The notes: generated by a model not told the origin, from the letters alone. Positions 1 to 6,864 are shown, counted from the first letter of the stretch. The stretch is 11,923 bases of DNA from Campylobacteraceae bacterium (GCA_027079365.1 JALWVW010000332.1:1-11923); one strand, 5' to 3'. Program-made: numbers and translations.

Positions 1-917
1 CGCTCGAACATTTCGCCATAGTTTCCGACCTGCTTGATCACTCTTTTGAATGCATCTTTGTCGAGTCCTACATTTGCTCCCATGGTGCCTTCGACGCCCA
101 ACAGTCTTCTTGTCTCCGGGTCACCACTGTTTTTGGCAGCGTCATCCACATTTTTGCTGGTGATGCCTTTCTCTTCCGCGGTAATGACTGAGTTGAGTAT
201 CCACTTTACAGCATTGAACCACTGATCGTCTCCTTGTCTTACTACTGGCCCAAGAGGCTCTTTGGAGATAATCTCTGGAAGAATAGTGTATTTGCTAGGA
301 TCTGCCACTTTGGTTCTGGCTGCATAGAGTCCTGACTGGTCTGTAGTGAGGATATCACATCTGCCGGAGAAGAATGCCTTATCTACCTGGTCGTTGGTGT
401 CAAAAGTGATCGCTTTGAATTTCATGCCATTGGCACGGAAATAGTCTGCAAGGTTCATCTCCGTAGTAGTACCGGCCTGGATACAGACAGTAGCGCCATC
501 TAGCTCTTTGGCACTTTTGATACCCAGTGATGTTGGAACCATGAAGCCTTGACCATCATAGTAGTTGACACCAGCGAAGTTGAGTCCCAATGTGGTATCT
601 CTTGTGTTAGTCCAGGTAGTGTTTCTGGAGAGTACATCGATCTCGCCGCTCTGAAGTGCAGTAAATCTCTCTTTTGCATTCAGCGGAACATATTTTACTT
701 TGGTAGCGTCACCGACTACCGCTGCAGCTACTGCACGACAGAAATCTACATCCAGACCTCTCCATGCGCCTTTGGAATCTGCTTCAGAAAAACCTGCAAG
801 TCCGGTGTTCACACCACATTTGAGTACACCGGCTTTTTTGACATCATCGACAGTGCCTGCCATTGATAGTGTTGCAACCAATGCTGCTGCTGCTGAAAGT
901 TTGAGTAATCTTTTCAT
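1..917 (-). CDS. aapJ: General L-amino acid ABC transporter, periplasmic binding protein (AapJ-like), 3' end cut by window edge
   Basis: Exported solute-binding protein of a polar amino acid ABC transporter. The visible 305 residues begin with a signal peptide (MKRLLKL, then an Ala-rich core, likely cleaved after SMA at residue 20). The mature start GTVDDVKKAGVLKCGVN and the following WRGLDVDFCRAVAAAV are typical of the AapJ/BztA branch of family 3 binding proteins. Other recognisable segments are RFTALQSGEIDVLSRNTTWT, FDTNDQVDKAFFSGRCDI and EPLGPVVRQGDDQWFNAVKW. Family members are about 340 aa, so roughly 35 C-terminal residues lie off the left edge, where transporter permease genes would be expected. 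Two ATGs occur as ATGAATG. The second (915-917) is the real start: it is in frame and has AAGGAG (925-930) at a spacing of 7 nt, while the first runs into an early stop. Known of the family: broad amino acid uptake. The substrate here is not determinable. Confidence 0.9.
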   Translation of the reverse strand, partial: MKRLLKLSAAAALVATLSMAGTVDDVKKAGVLKCGVNTGLAGFSEADSKGAWRGLDVDFCRAVAAAVVGDATKVKYVPLNAKERFTALQSGEIDVLSRNTTWTNTRDTTLGLNFAGVNYYDGQGFMVPTSLGIKSAKELDGATVCIQAGTTTEMNLADYFRANGMKFKAITFDTNDQVDKAFFSGRCDILTTDQSGLYAARTKVADPSKYTILPEIISKEPLGPVVRQGDDQWFNAVKWILNSVITAEEKGITSKNVDDAAKNSGDPETRRLLGVEGTMGANVGLDKDAFKRVIKQVGNYGEMFE

Positions 918-954
918 TCATTTTCTCCTTGTTGGGTTTTAAGTACACTTCGAG

Positions 955-960
955 TCTATA
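955..960 (-). promoter_or_regulatory. Putative -10 box of the aapJ-like gene
   Basis: Read on the minus strand, TATAGA preceded by TTTTG lies about 38 nt upstream of the start codon, giving a leader of roughly 30 nt. There is no good -35 hexamer. Two similar TTTAAGTA elements, at 938-945 and 970-977, flank it. Assignment is by motif only. Confidence 0.45.
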
Positions 961-969
961 CAAAATACC

Positions 970-985
970 TTTAAGTATGACTTAA
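970..985. repeat. Palindromic element TTAAGT-N3-ACTTAA, candidate operator
   Basis: A perfect 6-bp inverted repeat with a 3-nt spacer (971-985) sits where the -35 of the aapJ-like promoter would be. A related shorter element, AAGT-AC-ACTT (941-950), also preceded by TTT, lies 32 bp away on the other side of the -10. The palindrome is also just downstream of the phosphoribosyltransferase stop, so a weak terminator is an alternative, but no T-run follows it on the minus strand. Confidence 0.35.
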
Positions 986-1003
986 GATTACCCTAAAATG
1001 TTA

Positions 1004-1465
1004 CTATTTTGCAACTTTGTGTAACAAATCTACTTCCCAGAAGAAATCGATCCAGTCATGTGCTTTTTTAAGTGTATAGTCAGCCTCTATAACAGCTGTG
1101 GGTTTATAGAAGATCGTTGCCAATTTGAATTCACAATGAGGGTATTGAGCTTTAAGCATCTTTAATACTTCCCTCAATGTCTCTCCACTGTCAATAATAT
1201 CGTCTACGATCAAAACCCTTTTGGCTGTACTGAGATCAGGGATATTAAATACCTCAAGTGTATCTAACTTCTGTGTTTTATCATAATGGATAGAGTTGAG
1301 GGCAAAAAGCCTTCGTGTATCCATCCCCTGTGCCATGAAGTGCCCGAGTGTCAGCCCACCTCTGGCAACGGCCAGAAGTGTGTCGGGGTCAAAATCCTGT
1401 ATTTTGTACACCAAAGCAGCAGCATCATCTACAAACTCTTCATAGCCATAATAATATTTTTCCAA
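1004..1465 (-). CDS. gpt: Purine phosphoribosyltransferase (Gpt/xanthine-guanine type)
   Basis: Cytoplasmic type I phosphoribosyltransferase of 153 aa that joins a purine base to PRPP to make the nucleoside monophosphate. The PRPP-binding motif VLIVDDIIDSGET is at residues 84-96 and the PRPP-loop ARGG at 34-37. The tail segment DWIDFFWEVD (137-146) resembles the C-terminal tryptophan region of Gpt enzymes, favouring guanine/xanthine/hypoxanthine over adenine, though substrate cannot be fixed by eye. The start is TTG: no in-frame ATG occurs before residue 44, the residues from 1 onward fit the family, and AAGGAG lies 5 nt upstream. That Shine-Dalgarno overlaps the TAA stop of the purine permease 9 bp upstream, so the two genes are very probably translationally coupled. 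The partner permease supports a salvage role. Confidence 0.88.
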   Translation of the reverse strand: MEKYYYGYEEFVDDAAALVYKIQDFDPDTLLAVARGGLTLGHFMAQGMDTRRLFALNSIHYDKTQKLDTLEVFNIPDLSTAKRVLIVDDIIDSGETLREVLKMLKAQYPHCEFKLATIFYKPTAVIEADYTLKKAHDWIDFFWEVDLLHKVAK

Positions 1466-1474
1466 AATAGCTCC

Positions 1475-2776
1475 TTAGCCATGTACGATAAAGACAATCA
1501 GCGAGATAAGTGCGATGAGCAGTACACCGAGATTGAGATCTTTGAATTCACCTTTTGCCAACTTGATGACAGTATAGGTCACGAAGGCTGCGGCCAGACC
1601 ATTGGTGATAGAGAAAGTAAGCGGCATGACCAAAATAGCCAAAAATGCTCCTGCTGCCGTAGCGGTATCCATCTGAGCAAAATTCATGCGTCCCAGTTCT
1701 GTAAACATAAGTACACCGACTGCGACAAGTATCGGCAAGATTGCAGGCTCGGGGATCGCTTTGAAAAGGGGCAACATAAAGAGTGTCAGCACAAAGAACA
1801 TCGCAGTAAAGACAGCGGTCAGTCCTGTGCGGCCACCTGCTTCTACGCCGCTGGCAGACTCTATGAATGAGGTGGTGGTAGAGACACCCAAAAGTGATCC
1901 GGCGACGGTAGCAACTGCATCTGCTTCGAGTGTTTTTTCCAATGCTTTGTCTTCCGTCGTACCATCTTGAAAAAGGTCTGCTCTAGCCCCTACTGCTGTC
2001 AGTGTGCCCAGTGTATCAAACATATCCGTGATCAAGAAGGTGATGATGACAGGAAGCAGTGTAAGTGTCAAGGCTGATCCGATATCAAGATGCATGGCGA
2101 TAGGGGCTATGGACTCAGGCGCACTCAAAAAGCCTTTGGGCGCCTCTGCGATACCTGTTACCCATCCGACAATAGAAGTGATGGCAACAGCAAGGATAAA
2201 AGAGCCTTTGACGCGATAGGCATACAGTATCAATACCAGCATCAGTCCCAGCGCGCCCAGCATCACATGGGGATCAGAAAATTTCCCCAATGAGACAAAA
2301 GTGGCTTTGTTGGCTACGATCATATGCATCTCTTTGAAGCCGATAAAAGCGATAAAGGCACCGATACCCGCAGAGATGGCACGACGTAGATCCATAGGGA
2401 TAGAAGTCATGATCCAGACCCTGAATTTGGTAAAGGAGAGTATGACGAAGATGATACCTGAGATAAAGACAATACCCAAAGCGGTCTGCCAGGGTATTTT
2501 CATTCCTAATACCAAACCATAGGCAAAATAGGCATTGAGTCCCATACCTACACTCATCGCTATGGGGGTATTGCCCCAGAGACCTGAAAAAAGTGTGGCC
2601 AGGATCGTGACCAGTGCTGTGGCAGTGACGACGGCACCCATGGGTAGACCGGCATCTGCCAGAATGAAGCCGTTAACTGGGACAATATACATCATGGTAA
2701 GGAAAGTAGTGAAACCTGCCATAAACTCTGTTTTGACATCGGTGCCATGCTCTTTGAGCTTGAAGCGTTCGAACAT
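1475..2776 (-). CDS. NCS2-family purine permease, AzgA/PbuG type (adenine/guanine/hypoxanthine:H+ symporter)
   Basis: Inner-membrane purine base importer, 433 aa from the chosen start, hydrophobic throughout with the many membrane spans expected of the family. AzgA-branch signatures are visible: the start MFERFKLKEHGTDVKTE, then TEFMAGFTTFLTMMYI, MSVGMGLNAYFAYG, the substrate-site region DMFDTLGTLTAVGARADLF, and STTTSFIESASGVEAGGRTG. The open frame extends to an ATG at 2833, but this start is rejected. Family members begin at the MFERF position, and a good extended -10 (2824-2832) overlaps the upstream ATG, so that codon would lie at or upstream of the transcription start. AAAGG lies about 7 nt before 2776. 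It is followed 9 bp on by the phosphoribosyltransferase gene, forming an uptake-plus-salvage operon. Family membership is firm; exact substrates are inferred. Confidence 0.92.
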   Translation of the reverse strand: MFERFKLKEHGTDVKTEFMAGFTTFLTMMYIVPVNGFILADAGLPMGAVVTATALVTILATLFSGLWGNTPIAMSVGMGLNAYFAYGLVLGMKIPWQTALGIVFISGIIFVILSFTKFRVWIMTSIPMDLRRAISAGIGAFIAFIGFKEMHMIVANKATFVSLGKFSDPHVMLGALGLMLVLILYAYRVKGSFILAVAITSIVGWVTGIAEAPKGFLSAPESIAPIAMHLDIGSALTLTLLPVIITFLITDMFDTLGTLTAVGARADLFQDGTTEDKALEKTLEADAVATVAGSLLGVSTTTSFIESASGVEAGGRTGLTAVFTAMFFVLTLFMLPLFKAIPEPAILPILVAVGVLMFTELGRMNFAQMDTATAAGAFLAILVMPLTFSITNGLAAAFVTYTVIKLAKGEFKDLNLGVLLIALISLIVFIVHG

Positions 2777-2823
2777 TGTGAAGCCTTTTGGAGAGAGATA
2801 TTTCGAAGTGATTCGATGGGAAA

Positions 2824-2832
2824 AGTATAGCA
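2824..2832 (-). promoter_or_regulatory. Extended -10 promoter of the purine permease-gpt operon
   Basis: On the minus strand the sequence TGCTATACT matches the extended -10 consensus TGnTATAAT with one mismatch. Transcription would start near 2817, leaving a leader of about 40 nt before the ATG at 2776. The -35 region is poor (CTCAAC), which fits activator dependence or the weak -35 usage common in Campylobacterota. The leader is too short for a purine riboswitch. Confidence 0.6.
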
Positions 2833-2858
2833 TTCCAAGTATTAGGGTTGAGTAAAAT

Positions 2859-2876
2859 GAAACAGAATTGAAACAG
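2859..2876 (-). promoter_or_regulatory. Tandem direct repeat CTGTTTC-N4-CTGTTTC, candidate activator site
   Basis: Two perfect 7-bp repeats, 11 bp centre to centre, lie on the minus strand at about -42 to -59 relative to the predicted permease transcription start. One-turn spacing of direct half-sites just upstream of the -35 is the layout used by many response-regulator-type activators. The regulator is unknown. Confidence 0.35.
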
Positions 2877-3032
2877 TTTATCGTAGCAGAATTGTCAAAA
2901 GATATAACCTTGTTCTATAAAGTATTATTTTGTTTATCTAGCCATGATTATCCATCAATTCTTTTGATTAAACAGTTCTTAAAATTTGATATAAGTTTCG
3001 TAAAAATTGCTTTTATTCTTTATCCAAACTGT

Positions 3033-3050
3033 ACTATAGTTTTATATAAG
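3033..3050 (+). promoter_or_regulatory. Putative mqo promoter -10 region
   Basis: Overlapping -10-like hexamers TATAGT (3035-3040) and TATATA/TATAAG (3043-3050) lie 43-58 nt before the mqo start. No clear -35 is seen at 17 bp spacing. Which hexamer is used cannot be told from sequence. Confidence 0.4.
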
Positions 3051-3092
3051 GGTTCATCCTAATGGAGCCCAACTCAAGAAGGAGAAGTGACA

Positions 3093-4415
3093 ATGATCAT
3101 CAATAAAATGTTCGATACGGCAATTATAGGTTCGGGTGTGGCAGGAAGCGCTCTGCTCTTTACACTGGCACGCTATACGGATATCAAAAATATCATACTG
3201 TTTGAAAAATATGACGAACCAGCTCAGTTAAACTCAGGCCCCAAGGCAAATTCGCAAACACTTCATATGGGCGATATAGAGACGAATTATACGCTTGAGA
3301 AAGCAAAGACAGTCAAGCACAATGCGGTTATGGTAGCCAATTATATCAGCCATTTTGGTTTTGAGGAATCAACAGGCTTCCGTAGGGATAAAATGATCCT
3401 GGCCGTAGGAGAGGATGAGATCGCAAGACTTGAAGAGCGGTATGAGGAGTTTTCTGAGCTCTATCCCTACTTCGTAAAAATGGGCAAGGAGGAGCTGGCA
3501 GAAAAAGAGCCCAAGATTATGGAGGGCAGGGAAGAGAGTGTCATGGCACTGGGCGTAGAGGGGGAGATCACTACAGTAAACTTTAAAAAACTAAGTGAAA
3601 ACTTTGTGGAAATGGCATTGGATGAAGATAAAAATATTCAGATGCATTATAATGAGGAGGTCGTAACAATCAGGGAAGATGGAGATCATTTTGAAATTGT
3701 TACCAAGAATAGCTCTTTTAGGGCTAAAACTGTAGTGGCAAATGCCGGTGCTTATTCACTGCTCTTTGCACAGCATATGGGCTACGGGAAAGAGTGGGCA
3801 GTGTTGCCGATCGGCGGTAGTTTCTTCTTTACAAAGGAAAAATTGCTCAATTCCAAAGTCTACACCATGCAAAACCCCAAGTTACCTTTTGCAGCAGTCC
3901 ATGCTGATCCGGATATCACAGCAGACTGGAATACCCGTTTTGGGCCTACAGCCTTCGCTTTACCCAAGTTAGAAAGGTACAGAGAGGCACATATTCGTGA
4001 TCTGCTTGAGGCCATGGATATTGGCAGGGACACATTGGAAGTCTACTATGACCTACTGAGAGATAAAGTAATTCGCAAATATATCTTTACCAACTTTTTG
4101 GATGAGATTCCCTTTATTGGTAAAGGTGTTTTTGTCAAAGATGCTAAAAAGATTATACCTACGATGACAAAGAATGATCTTGTTTTTGCAGAAGGGTATG
4201 GCGGTATGCGTCCACAGATTATCGACAAAACCAATCACACCCTTATGATGGGAGAAGCCAAGCTAGTCAAGGGTGGTGCGATCTTCAATATGACGCCAAG
4301 TCCTGGTGCAAGCACTTCCTTGGCTATTGCCGAGAAAGATGCGATCCAAATCTGTGAGTTTCTAGGACAGAAGTTCGACAAGACGCGCCACGAAAAAGAG
4401 ATCGTGAACAAATAA
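3093..4415 (+). CDS. mqo: Malate:quinone oxidoreductase, FAD-dependent (Campylobacter/Helicobacter type)
   Basis: Peripheral membrane flavoenzyme that oxidises malate to oxaloacetate and passes electrons to the quinone pool. The N-terminal FAD-binding fold has IIGSGVAGSALL (11-22) with the ribose-binding acidic residue in LFEKY (E38). The following AQLNSGPKANSQTLHMGDIE and ETNYTLEKAKTVK are characteristic of epsilonproteobacterial Mqo, as is the closing segment NMTPSPGASTSLAIAEKDA. At 440 aa it has the usual length for this branch. Three starts are possible. ATG 3093 is chosen because AAGGAG (3079-3084) is 8 nt upstream; GTG 3087 would be only 2 nt from it, and the ATG at 3108 is farther away. 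It is divergent from the purine operon and 35 bp upstream of luxS, which has its own promoter. Confidence 0.92.
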   Translation: MIINKMFDTAIIGSGVAGSALLFTLARYTDIKNIILFEKYDEPAQLNSGPKANSQTLHMGDIETNYTLEKAKTVKHNAVMVANYISHFGFEESTGFRRDKMILAVGEDEIARLEERYEEFSELYPYFVKMGKEELAEKEPKIMEGREESVMALGVEGEITTVNFKKLSENFVEMALDEDKNIQMHYNEEVVTIREDGDHFEIVTKNSSFRAKTVVANAGAYSLLFAQHMGYGKEWAVLPIGGSFFFTKEKLLNSKVYTMQNPKLPFAAVHADPDITADWNTRFGPTAFALPKLERYREAHIRDLLEAMDIGRDTLEVYYDLLRDKVIRKYIFTNFLDEIPFIGKGVFVKDAKKIIPTMTKNDLVFAEGYGGMRPQIIDKTNHTLMMGEAKLVKGGAIFNMTPSPGASTSLAIAEKDAIQICEFLGQKFDKTRHEKEIVNK

Positions 4416-4421
4416 AATTAG

Positions 4422-4430
4422 TGGTATAAT
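4422..4430 (+). promoter_or_regulatory. Extended -10 promoter of luxS
   Basis: TGGTATAAT is a perfect TGnTATAAT extended -10, placed 7 nt after the mqo stop codon. Transcription would begin near 4437, just before the ribosome binding site AAGGAAG, giving a very short leader of roughly 14 nt. luxS and the following gene can therefore be expressed independently of mqo. Confidence 0.7.
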
Positions 4431-4450
4431 GCTCTCAAAAAGGAAGCACC

Positions 4451-4969
4451 ATGCCATTACTAGATAGTTTTACAGTAGATCATACAAAAATGACTGCACC
4501 GGCAGTCAGAGTAGCCAAAAAAATGAGCTCCCCATCTGGTGACAAGATCACGGTATTTGACTTGAGATTTTGTGTACCCAATCAAGAGATACTTGATGAG
4601 AGAGCCATACACACACTGGAGCATCTCTTCGCCGGGTTTATGAGAGATCATCTCAACGGAAAGAATATAGAGATCATTGATATTTCGCCTATGGGGTGTC
4701 GTACAGGGTTCTATATGTCACTATTGGGAGCACCTCAGAAAAAAACTGTGGCAAAAGCATGGAAAAAAGCGATGCAGGATGTACTCAGGGTCAAATCCAA
4801 GAGAGATATTCCCGAACTGAATAAATACCAATGTGGCACCTGCAAGATGCATTCACTCAAAGGAGCACAGAAGGCAGCTTCAGATGTGCTCAAGCGGGGT
4901 ATCGGCGTCATGAATAACAAAGCACTGAAATTGAGCAAAAAGAAGCTCAAAGGTGGTAATGTATGCTGA
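4451..4969 (+). CDS. luxS: S-ribosylhomocysteine lyase, AI-2 synthase LuxS
   Basis: Cytoplasmic metalloenzyme that cleaves S-ribosylhomocysteine to homocysteine and DPD, the precursor of autoinducer-2, as part of the activated methyl cycle. All key residues are visible: metal ligands H54 and H58 with the catalytic glutamate E57 in HTLEHLFAGFMRDH, the catalytic cysteine C83 in SPMGCRTGFYM, and the third metal ligand C128 in YQCGTCKMHSLKGAQ. Length (172 aa) is slightly above the common 150-170 range because of a Lys-rich tail (KLSKKKLKGGNVC). AAGGAAG (4440-4446) lies 4 nt before the ATG. The final codons overlap the next gene by 7 nt (ATGCTGA), so the two are probably translationally coupled. 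Nothing here shows whether AI-2 is used for signalling. Confidence 0.96.
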   Translation: MPLLDSFTVDHTKMTAPAVRVAKKMSSPSGDKITVFDLRFCVPNQEILDERAIHTLEHLFAGFMRDHLNGKNIEIIDISPMGCRTGFYMSLLGAPQKKTVAKAWKKAMQDVLRVKSKRDIPELNKYQCGTCKMHSLKGAQKAASDVLKRGIGVMNNKALKLSKKKLKGGNVC

Positions 4970-5268
4970 TCTTGGTGCCCGTAGATGATACCAGTGGCAT
5001 GCAGGCAAAAATTAGTACGCTGGCAGAGGTGAAGCAGTGGGCACTGATTGATTTTGATGAGGGGGTGGGCAGATCTGTACGATTCTTTGACGATCGGACG
5101 GAAATAGGTGAGAGCTGGATTGAATTTGTAATCCTTAAAAGTACTTTTGAAAACTATATGCCGTTTATGGAAGAGAATATGATGGTGCTTGCCGTCCGAG
5201 AAGAGGAGACATTGGAAGAAATCATCGAAGCCTTTAAATTTAAGGAACTCGATGAGGTCGGATTTTAG
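4963..5268 (+). CDS. Small protein resembling the NifX/NafY-like (dinitrogenase Fe-Mo cofactor) fold, coupled to luxS
   Basis: Cytoplasmic protein of 101 aa with no signal peptide or membrane segment. The opening MLILVPVDDTSGMQAKIS, followed by KQWALIDFDEG (24-34) and a closing TLEEIIEAFKFKEL (83-96), follows the strand-loop-strand and terminal helix pattern of the NifX/NafY/NifB C-terminal domain family. The resemblance is weak and by eye. It has no cysteine or histidine, so it carries none of the ligands used for metal clusters in that family; a classic cofactor-carrier role is not supported. It is acidic. Its ATG lies inside the end of luxS (7-nt overlap), with AAAGGTGG (4950-4957) 5 nt upstream serving as ribosome binding site, so its dosage should follow LuxS. 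Its 3' end faces nth with only 9 bp between stops. Gene reality is likely; function is unknown. Confidence 0.72.
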   Translation: MLILVPVDDTSGMQAKISTLAEVKQWALIDFDEGVGRSVRFFDDRTEIGESWIEFVILKSTFENYMPFMEENMMVLAVREEETLEEIIEAFKFKELDEVGF

Positions 5269-5277
5269 AGTTGTCCT

Positions 5278-5934
5278 TTAGCCTCTTGCTTTAAAGCCTG
5301 CTTTGCTTTTGCATAGATGAGTCAGAAAGCACTCCTCGCACTCTGGCTTGAGTGCCTTGCAATGATACCTACCAAATAATACCATAGCTTGATGGAGTAG
5401 GTGGAGGTCTGTTTTGAATTTCTTGCTCAACTCCTCTTCGCATTTGCTGGCAGTTGTAGCGCTGCTGAGCCCAAGTCGATGTGCGACACGGTAGACATGG
5501 GTATCGACTGCCATAAGGTTGGCACCAGTATACTCTATCATGACCACATTGGCCGTTTTTTGTCCTACGCCTGCGAGTGTGATGAGCTCTTTTTGTTCCA
5601 GCGGGATCTCTCCCCCGTAGTTTTCTACTACAGATTGTGCCATTTTGATCAGATTTTTGGCTTTGTTGTTAAAAAAGGAACAAGTCTTGATATGCTGCTT
5701 GACGGTATCCAAATCTGCATTTGCCAAGGCGACGGGATCCGGATAGGCTTCAAAGAGCGCTGGGGTGATGAGGTTTACTCTCTTGTCTGTGCACTGGGCT
5801 GAGAGCATGACGGAGATGAGTAACTCATAAAGATTTGCATAAGAAAGTTCTGTGACGGAGTCTGGATAATGTGCCAAAAAGAGCTGCTTAATCTCTTCTA
5901 TCTCTTTGCGGGTTGCTTTTTTGATCTGTGCCAT
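5278..5934 (-). CDS. nth: Endonuclease III, DNA glycosylase/AP lyase
   Basis: Base excision repair enzyme of 218 aa that removes oxidised pyrimidines and cuts at the resulting abasic site. The helix-hairpin-helix LAGVGQKTANVVM (120-132) carries the catalytic lysine K126, and the catalytic aspartate D144 is in VDTHVYRVAHRLGL. The C-terminal 4Fe-4S cluster ligands C192, C199, C202 and C208 have the canonical C-x6-C-x2-C-x5-C spacing. Length is as expected (about 210 aa). AGGAG lies 7 nt upstream of the ATG. It converges on the luxS-linked gene (9 bp between stops, no separate terminator) and diverges from the foldase gene. I recall nth holding the same position beside peb4 in C. jejuni. Confidence 0.96.
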   Translation of the reverse strand: MAQIKKATRKEIEEIKQLFLAHYPDSVTELSYANLYELLISVMLSAQCTDKRVNLITPALFEAYPDPVALANADLDTVKQHIKTCSFFNNKAKNLIKMAQSVVENYGGEIPLEQKELITLAGVGQKTANVVMIEYTGANLMAVDTHVYRVAHRLGLSSATTASKCEEELSKKFKTDLHLLHQAMVLFGRYHCKALKPECEECFLTHLCKSKAGFKARG

Positions 5935-5983
5935 GATGCCACTCCTCTATTTGTGTGTTAATGATGTATTTAACTTGGAGAGA

Positions 5984-5989
5984 TATACT
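5984..5989 (+). promoter_or_regulatory. Putative -10 box of the peb4-type foldase gene
   Basis: TATACT lies 35 nt before the start codon, within the 90-bp divergent region shared with nth. The implied leader is about 29 nt. No -35 consensus is evident, and I cannot point to a convincing nth promoter on the opposite strand. Confidence 0.4.
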
Positions 5990-6024
5990 ATCACCACCTA
6001 TATTAAAACTAAGGAAGTACTATA

Positions 6025-6858
6025 ATGAAAAAAACAAAGAGTCTGCTATTGGTATTGGCGTTGGGCGCTACAATGGCGCATGCAGGAGATGTTTTGGCGA
6101 CAGTCAACGGAAAGAAAGTGACCACTGAAGATGCAGAGAGGTTTATCAGAGCCTCCAATCCCCAGCAGTCTTTTACCACACTTAAAGAGAGCGATAAAAA
6201 AATTGTGACAGACAGGTTGGTGGAAAGAGTACTTTTTATCGAGGCAGCCAAAAAAGCAGAGGTAGAGAAAGAGCCTGCATTCCAAAAGGCACTCTCCATT
6301 GCCAAAGATGAGCTGATGATCAATCAATGGATGAAGGATCAGTATGATGCTACGGTGGTCAGTGACGGCGAGGCCAAAGAGTTTTACGAGAAGAACAAGG
6401 TACAGTTTAACAAGCCAGCACAAGTCAAAGCACGCCATATCCTGATCAAAGAGGATGAAGCTGCTGCGAAGAAGATCATAGAAGAACTCAAAGGTCTGAG
6501 CGGCGAGAAACTTAAAGAGAAGTTTATCGCACTGGCAAAAAGCAAATCAGAAGGCCCTACGGGACCAAAAGGCGGTGACCTGGGGTACTTTGGTGAAGGG
6601 CAGATGGTTGCACCTTTCAATAAAGCCGTATTTGCACTCAAAAAAGGAGAGATTACAAAAGCACCTGTAAAGACACAGTTTGGGTATCATGTGATCTATC
6701 TGGAGGACAAAAAAGAGGCTGCCGCATTTCCCTATGAGCAGGTCAAGCCACAGATAGTGCAAAACCTGAAGCAGGCACAGTTTAGGAAAATGCTGGAAAA
6801 GAGCGCAAAAGAACTCAAAAGCAAAGCTGATATTACGATAGAATCAGCACAGAAGTAA
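6025..6858 (+). CDS. peb4: Periplasmic peptidyl-prolyl cis-trans isomerase, PEB4/SurA-like with one parvulin domain
   Basis: Exported foldase of 277 aa, the type called PEB4/Cbf2 in Campylobacter and HP0175 in Helicobacter, which assists outer-membrane protein assembly. The signal peptide MKKTKSLLLVLALGATMAHA is probably cleaved at residue 20, and there is no lipobox. Residues 24-130 form the N-terminal chaperone segment (ATVNGKKVTTEDAERF through EFYEKNKVQFNK). Residues 134-229 are the parvulin domain: VKARHILIKEDE, GPKGGDLGYFGEGQMVAPFN, and FGYHVIYLEDKK, with histidines H138 and H222 at the usual places. A C-terminal helix (236-264) completes the chaperone lobe. AAGGAAG lies 7 nt before the ATG. 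The downstream gene is an apparent paralogue that lacks the parvulin part. Confidence 0.93.
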   Translation: MKKTKSLLLVLALGATMAHAGDVLATVNGKKVTTEDAERFIRASNPQQSFTTLKESDKKIVTDRLVERVLFIEAAKKAEVEKEPAFQKALSIAKDELMINQWMKDQYDATVVSDGEAKEFYEKNKVQFNKPAQVKARHILIKEDEAAAKKIIEELKGLSGEKLKEKFIALAKSKSEGPTGPKGGDLGYFGEGQMVAPFNKAVFALKKGEITKAPVKTQFGYHVIYLEDKKEAAAFPYEQVKPQIVQNLKQAQFRKMLEKSAKELKSKADITIESAQK

Positions 6859-6864
6859 TTACCT

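Larger units (their letters stand above)
2777..3092. other. AT-rich divergent control region between the purine operon and mqo
   Basis: This gene-free stretch of about 316 bp holds the leader and promoter of the permease operon on the left and the mqo promoter and Shine-Dalgarno on the right. The middle part (about 2880-3030) is markedly AT-rich. It contains a 64-codon open frame at 2868-3062 that I do not believe is a gene, because it lacks a ribosome binding site and has no recognisable features. I see no RNA gene or strong hairpin. Confidence 0.6.

Noticed and set aside
549..942. Two plus-strand open frames of 105 and 80 codons
   Set aside because: They are antisense shadows of the aapJ-like gene, which continues uninterrupted from 917 to the left edge with recognisable family motifs.
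1286..1870. 194-codon open frame on the plus strand
   Set aside because: It lies antisense to the phosphoribosyltransferase and permease genes, has an implausible composition rich in Cys, His and Lys, and both minus-strand genes are firmly identified.
2777..2817. Possible purine riboswitch before the permease
   Set aside because: The predicted leader is only about 40 nt, too short for the three-way junction aptamer, and no matching conserved core was seen.
2868..3062. 64-codon open frame in the divergent region
   Set aside because: No ribosome binding site, AT-rich random-looking composition, overlaps the predicted control region, and no recognisable domain.
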